From the NCBI GenBank assembly GCA_030670545.1, contig DAOVBM010000007.1, positions 1 through 46,216 on the forward strand: a stretch of DNA of 46,216 nt, written 5' to 3'. Below, piece by piece: positions 42,749 to 46,216 of the stretch (positions within the stretch are counted from its first letter, which is position 1; each line of letters starts with the position of its first letter). The notes below the pieces were generated by a model. That model did not search any database and was not told the DNA's origin. It was given only the letters and a program-made list of their open reading frames with translations. Position numbers and translations under genes: made by a program. The DNA is from Candidatus Woesearchaeota archaeon. GTDB taxonomy: Archaea; Nanobdellota; Nanobdellia; Woesearchaeales; JAGLGH01.

Positions 42749-43663
42749 CTATTTAAACAAGTCTGTGCTGAGATATCTGTCCCCGCTGTCAGGGAAGATT
42801 GTGACTATGTTCCCTTTTTCAATGCTCCTTGCTTTTTGAAGAGCTGCAAGCATTGCTGCTCCGCTGCTCATGCCTACAAATATTCCTTCCTGCCTTGCGA
42901 TCTCTCTTGCAGTCTCAAAAGCTGCTTCGCTTTCTATAGGAATTATCTCATCTATCTTTGAGCTGTCATAGATTGCAGGGACAAGTGCCTCTTTCAGGTT
43001 CTTGAGCCCCTGGATATAGTGGCCCTTTACAGGTTCAGCGCTTATTATCTTTATTTCAGGGTTCATCTTCTTCAGGTATGTAGCGACTCCCATAAGAGTG
43101 CCTGATGTGCCAATCACTGAAACAAAATAATCAATATTTCCATGATTCTGTATCCATATCTCTCTGGCTGTAGTTTCATAGTGCGCAATTTTGTTATATT
43201 TATTTGAGAACTGGTCAGGCATAAAGTACTTGCCAGGATTTGTTGATACTAATTCCTTTACCTTCATGATAGCGCCGTCTGTACCAAGTTCAGTGTCAGT
43301 CAATATCACTTTTGCGCCGTATGCTCCAATCATCCTCCTTCTCTCTACTGAAACTGCTGCGCTCATCACAATCTCAATATCATATCCCTTGGCTGCCCCT
43401 ATCATTGCAAGAGCTATCCCTGTATTGCCGCTGGTAGCCTCTATTATTGTCTTTCCCTTTTTCAAGGCTCCCTCTTTCTCTGCCTGTTCAATCATCTTAA
43501 GCGCTATCCTGTCTTTGATGGACCCGCTGGGGTTCAGGAACTCAAGCTTTGCATAAATATTAACATTTGGGTTAGGATTAAGCCGGTTTATCTTTACCAT
43601 GGGAGTATTGCCTATTACATCCAATATATTGTCTGCAATTATTGTTTTTTTGTTTTCATTCAT
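42749..43663 (-). CDS. cysK: Cysteine synthase (O-acetylserine sulfhydrylase)
   Basis: A fold-type II PLP enzyme of 304 residues. NPSGSIKDRIA contains the lysine that binds PLP, EATSGNTGIALA is the substrate loop, and GTSGTLMGVATYLK binds the PLP phosphate. The C-terminal GMSSGAAMLAAL block is intact. It makes cysteine from O-acetylserine and sulfide; some archaeal relatives use O-phosphoserine. AAGGTGA precedes the ATG. Confidence 0.92.
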   Translation of the reverse strand: MNENKKTIIADNILDVIGNTPMVKINRLNPNPNVNIYAKLEFLNPSGSIKDRIALKMIEQAEKEGALKKGKTIIEATSGNTGIALAMIGAAKGYDIEIVMSAAVSVERRRMIGAYGAKVILTDTELGTDGAIMKVKELVSTNPGKYFMPDQFSNKYNKIAHYETTAREIWIQNHGNIDYFVSVIGTSGTLMGVATYLKKMNPEIKIISAEPVKGHYIQGLKNLKEALVPAIYDSSKIDEIIPIESEAAFETAREIARQEGIFVGMSSGAAMLAALQKARSIEKGNIVTIFPDSGDRYLSTDLFK

Positions 43664-43869
43664 TTTGTCACCTTTATTTATGATTTGTAATTTATTTATA
43701 TTTGTTTTGGAAAGAAAAAAAGAGCTATAAGCCAGAAGTCATGATTTGAATCAAAACCCGGAACTGGCATAGATATATTTAACACAATGAGAATTCTAAC
43801 AACAACAGATTATGTTTGATTGCATATTTGTTGATAAATCTCTTCTGTTTATAAATATGTTGATAAATG

Positions 43870-44044
43870 GTAAGTAAAAAGTCTGCTACTCAAGGAGCAC
43901 CAGCATCATCAGGTCAACACTCTCTCGATTTGGAAGTCCTGCTCGTCGCGAGGGGTCGCTCCATCCGGGAACGCAGAGCCCTCTAAAAATACATCTAGAG
44001 TTTTGAAGATGCTTGTGCTCAGGTATATCTGACTTTTTACTTAT
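43870..44044. mobile_element. Dispersed palindromic element, copy 5 (short form)
   Basis: Outer arms TAAGTAAAAAGTC (43871-43883) and GACTTTTTACTTA (44031-44043) pair perfectly and match copy 2. Flanking octamers GATAAATG and GAAAAATT agree at six of eight positions. Inner arms GAGCACCAGCATC and GATGCTTGTGCTC and the core CTGCTCGTCGCGAGG and GGGAACGCAGAGCC are as in the other copies. It lies in the 390-base gap between cysK and pyruvate kinase and ends 11 bases from the stop of pyruvate kinase. The rest of the gap (43664-43869) is AT-rich, with two TTGATAAAT repeats near 43830 and 43860. Confidence 0.8.
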
Positions 44045-44054
44045 GAAAAATTGT

Positions 44055-45509
44055 TCATTTTCTCCGATGATATGATAAAAATGATTCTATCCTATGGATT
44101 TCAAGAAGATTTGTTGTGCCTATCTGCCCGACAGGAACCCCTGCTGTTACAACAACAGTATCATCTTTTGTTATTAATTTATTCTGAAGAGCCAGATCTA
44201 TAGAGTCTATGACAATTTGCCTTGATTTTGCAGCAAATTCGCTAAGAATAGGATAGACACCCCAAGACAATGCCAGCTGGCGGTATGTATCAAGCGATGC
44301 TGTGATTGCAATAATAGGAATATTTAGCTTGAACCTTGATATAAGCCTTGCAGTAAATCCAGAACTTGTAGCTGCGATAACTGCTCCAAGGTCAAGGCTT
44401 TTTGCTGCATTATATACAGATTTTGATATAAACGAAGCTATGTTGTCATCAATCCCGCAACTAATTTCTGTTTTTGCATCAAAATAAAAAGATTCTTCAA
44501 CAGCTCTTGCAATATCTGACATCTGTTTCAATGCTTTAAGAGGATATTTACCGTTTGCAGTCTCGCCTGAAAGCATCACAGCATCTGCGCCATCAATTAT
44601 GGCGTTTGCGACATCGTTTACCTCTGCTCTTGTCGGCATTGGATTATTAATCATCGAATTAAGCATCTGTGTTGCAATGATTACAGGCTTTGCAGCAAGA
44701 TTGCATCTTTTTACTATATCTTTTTGCACAATTGGAACATTCTTAGGTGATATGTCCACTGCGAGGTCACCTCTTGCAACCATTATTCCATCACTTGCCT
44801 CAATAATCTCATCAATATTATTTACTGCCTCAACAGTTTCTATCTTTGCAATAACCTTAATCTTAGCACCCCTATCTTTGACTATATTCTTTATTTTGAT
44901 GATATCATCCTTGGATTTTACAAATGATAATGCTAGGAAATCAAGATTATATCTTATTGCAAACTCGATATCCCTTATGTCATCAGAAGTAATAGAATCC
45001 AGCGAGATATCAAGCCCTGGCAAAGCCACAGTCTTCTTTGAGCCAAGCTTCTCACCATTAAGGACCTTGCAGATTACATCATTTCCATTAATCTTGATTA
45101 CCTCAAGCTCTATAAGGCCGTCATCAAGGTATATTCTCTGCTTAGGCTTTACTTCTTTTATTATATTCTTATAAGAGATTGATACCCTATTCTTTGTTCC
45201 AATCACATCTTCTGTTGTAAGGATAATGTTATCTCCATCATTCAGATAGACTTCACCTTCACATTCTTTGTCATCACTATAAATGCTTTCGATAATGCCA
45301 GTTCTGATTTCAGGTCCTCTTGTATCGAACATTATAGCTATAGAATCAGATAATCTCCTTACTATATTGATCTTATCAAGCTTTTCCTCATAATTGCCAT
45401 GCGAACAGTTAAGCCTTACGCAGTCCATTCCACTCTCTATCATATTTTGAATAATACTTTTACTGCTTGTCTTTGGCCCTAATGTACATATTATCTTTGT
45501 CTTTTTCAT
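44055..45509 (-). CDS. pyk: Pyruvate kinase
   Basis: The enzyme makes pyruvate and ATP from phosphoenolpyruvate. KTKIICTLGPKTSS opens the barrel, RLNCSHGNYEE and FDTRGPEIRTG bind substrate, VARGDLAVDI follows, and IATQMLNSMINNPMPTRAEV is the signature with the TRAE block. The B domain and a full C-terminal domain are present. I use the ATG at 45509 by family comparison, but AAAGGTGA lies before a TTG at 45533 and overlaps a GTG at 45542, so a longer N-terminus is possible. Confidence 0.93.
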   Translation of the reverse strand: MKKTKIICTLGPKTSSKSIIQNMIESGMDCVRLNCSHGNYEEKLDKINIVRRLSDSIAIMFDTRGPEIRTGIIESIYSDDKECEGEVYLNDGDNIILTTEDVIGTKNRVSISYKNIIKEVKPKQRIYLDDGLIELEVIKINGNDVICKVLNGEKLGSKKTVALPGLDISLDSITSDDIRDIEFAIRYNLDFLALSFVKSKDDIIKIKNIVKDRGAKIKVIAKIETVEAVNNIDEIIEASDGIMVARGDLAVDISPKNVPIVQKDIVKRCNLAAKPVIIATQMLNSMINNPMPTRAEVNDVANAIIDGADAVMLSGETANGKYPLKALKQMSDIARAVEESFYFDAKTEISCGIDDNIASFISKSVYNAAKSLDLGAVIAATSSGFTARLISRFKLNIPIIAITASLDTYRQLALSWGVYPILSEFAAKSRQIVIDSIDLALQNKLITKDDTVVVTAGVPVGQIGTTNLLEIHRIESFLSYHRRK

Positions 45510-45696
45510 CTTTTTCTTTAAATTATGTTTCAATTTGTTCACCTTTTACCCCTTTTACCCTCAAAAACTCTTTGATTAACAGGGGTTTATTTTTAATCTT
45601 TTCGGTTGCAATCTTAATTTTTAGCCTCGTCTTTTAAGCAAAACATGCTGTGTCGCATAAATAATATAAGTCTCTCCCCCTCTTCTATAACTCCTG

Positions 45697-46216
45697 TCAT
45701 ACTATATTGCATTGCTTTATTCTGCCATATTTCCTAACTTTATCATATATCCAAACTTTTCGTTTTAATTCAAGAAGTATGTTTTCTATCTTTTTTCCGT
45801 TTGCGCAATCACCATATCCTCTTTTTATGCCTGAAAAATGTCCTTCTGTCATCGGCCATCGCATACCATACTCTTTTTCTTTAGCCCATGCTTCATATCC
45901 TAATTCCTTAAATTTTAAAACCTCTTTTTTCCGTCGCATAGAACCATTAGCTTTAGTACTAGCATCTGAACGATTTCGTATTGCTGATTCAATTTTATGC
46001 TGTTCAAGAAAATTAAAGAAATCCTTAACATCAAACGCTCCATCGTCATAACTTTTAATAACATTACCACCCTCTTTAATAATGGAAGTTATATGTTTTT
46101 TAGCAGCATTAGGCTCAGACAAAGAGCCTTTTTCATTAATTACAACATCAACATCTAAAATGTCATCTTTGGTTGCAGTAATTATAACTCGTGCATATTT
46201 ACGTCTTATTTCCCCA
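45697..46216 (-). CDS. DDE transposase, C-terminal part, runs off the window
   Basis: The frame stays open to the last base, so the N-terminal part lies outside. The visible part runs from KYARVIITATKDDILDVDVV through SYDDGAFDVKDFFNFLEQH, which holds the second catalytic aspartate region (DDGAFD). It ends with RWPMTEGHFSGIKRGYGD, the final glutamate region typical of IS4/IS5-type DDE transposases. The downstream end of the insertion sequence should lie between 45542 and 45696; I could not fix its terminal repeat. Confidence 0.8.
   Translation of the reverse strand, partial: GEIRRKYARVIITATKDDILDVDVVINEKGSLSEPNAAKKHITSIIKEGGNVIKSYDDGAFDVKDFFNFLEQHKIESAIRNRSDASTKANGSMRRKKEVLKFKELGYEAWAKEKEYGMRWPMTEGHFSGIKRGYGDCANGKKIENILLELKRKVWIYDKVRKYGRIKQCNIV

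Noticed and set aside
14199-44044. Integron-type attC sites as an explanation of the dispersed palindromes.
   Set aside because: The ends lack the RYYYAAC/GTTRRRY boxes, there is no cassette array or integrase, and the 8-base flanking duplications point to transposition-like insertion.
45661-45674. ATAATATAAGTCTC near the partial transposase shares ATAAGTC with the outer arms of the dispersed elements, hinting that this transposase moves them.
   Set aside because: Only seven bases agree in an AT-rich region and the other insertion-sequence end is outside the window, so the link cannot be supported.

Overview
The window is a piece of an archaeal chromosome, AT-rich, most likely from a DPANN-type lineage such as Woesearchaeales or Pacearchaeales (inference). 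Archaeal markers are both subunits of DNA topoisomerase VI, the universal archaeal KH-domain protein beside them, the archaeal form of ribosomal protein uS15, a PAC2-family proteasome chaperone, a Hel308-type helicase piece, archaeal class III pilins with a Tad-like pilus motor, Dph6, archaeal ValRS, TATA boxes, and Shine-Dalgarno sites of the GGTGAT type. Three surface proteins end in a PEF-type C-terminal sorting signal, as processed by archaeosortases.

Layout. 1-1563: 3' end of a LamG/FISUMP surface protein. 1697-2296: a small unknown gene without a normal start codon. 2309-5772 (minus): topoisomerase VI A and B behind the KH protein. 5896-7793 (minus): three poorly known proteins. 9162-14206: a glycogen or alpha-glucan cluster, with glycogen synthase and a GH57 hydrolase on the minus strand, diverging from an Lrp-like regulator, a GalT-like transferase and a debranching enzyme on the plus strand. 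14548-17406: NUDIX, uS15, PAC2 and a truncated Hel308. 17459-18838: an HTH_10 regulator with a membrane protein gene and matching operator palindromes. 19497-30236 (minus): a Tad-like type IV pilus locus (two small pilins, a third pilin-like protein, a large vWA protein, an N-anchored protein, a winged-helix coiled-coil protein, TadA-like ATPase, two TadC-like membrane proteins). 30544-32673: a seven-repeat surface protein. 32775-39006: ValRS, a DUF1704 metallopeptidase, Dph6, CysRS. 39298-41421: a complete LamG/FISUMP surface protein. 41562-42205: a MNT/HEPN toxin-antitoxin pair. 42749-45509: cysteine synthase and pyruvate kinase. 45697-46216: the end of a DDE transposase.

The most striking feature is not a gene. 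Five intergenic copies of one palindromic element lie at 14199-14504, 15751-15924, 24381-24783, 30305-30432 and 43870-44044. They share inner arms and a core, and four have matched outer arms whose sequence differs between copies. Two copies have exact 8-base target duplications. The longest copy carries a ladder of four small hairpins whose stems differ in sequence but are each self-complementary. I do not recognise this family; it behaves like a non-autonomous mobile element with a strongly conserved folded form.

A second theme is the cell surface. The three PEF-CTERM proteins share a C-terminal module of about 260 residues, two of them share a FISUMP (C-type-lectin-like) domain with a sharply bounded variable patch, and all could be displayed together with the pilus.
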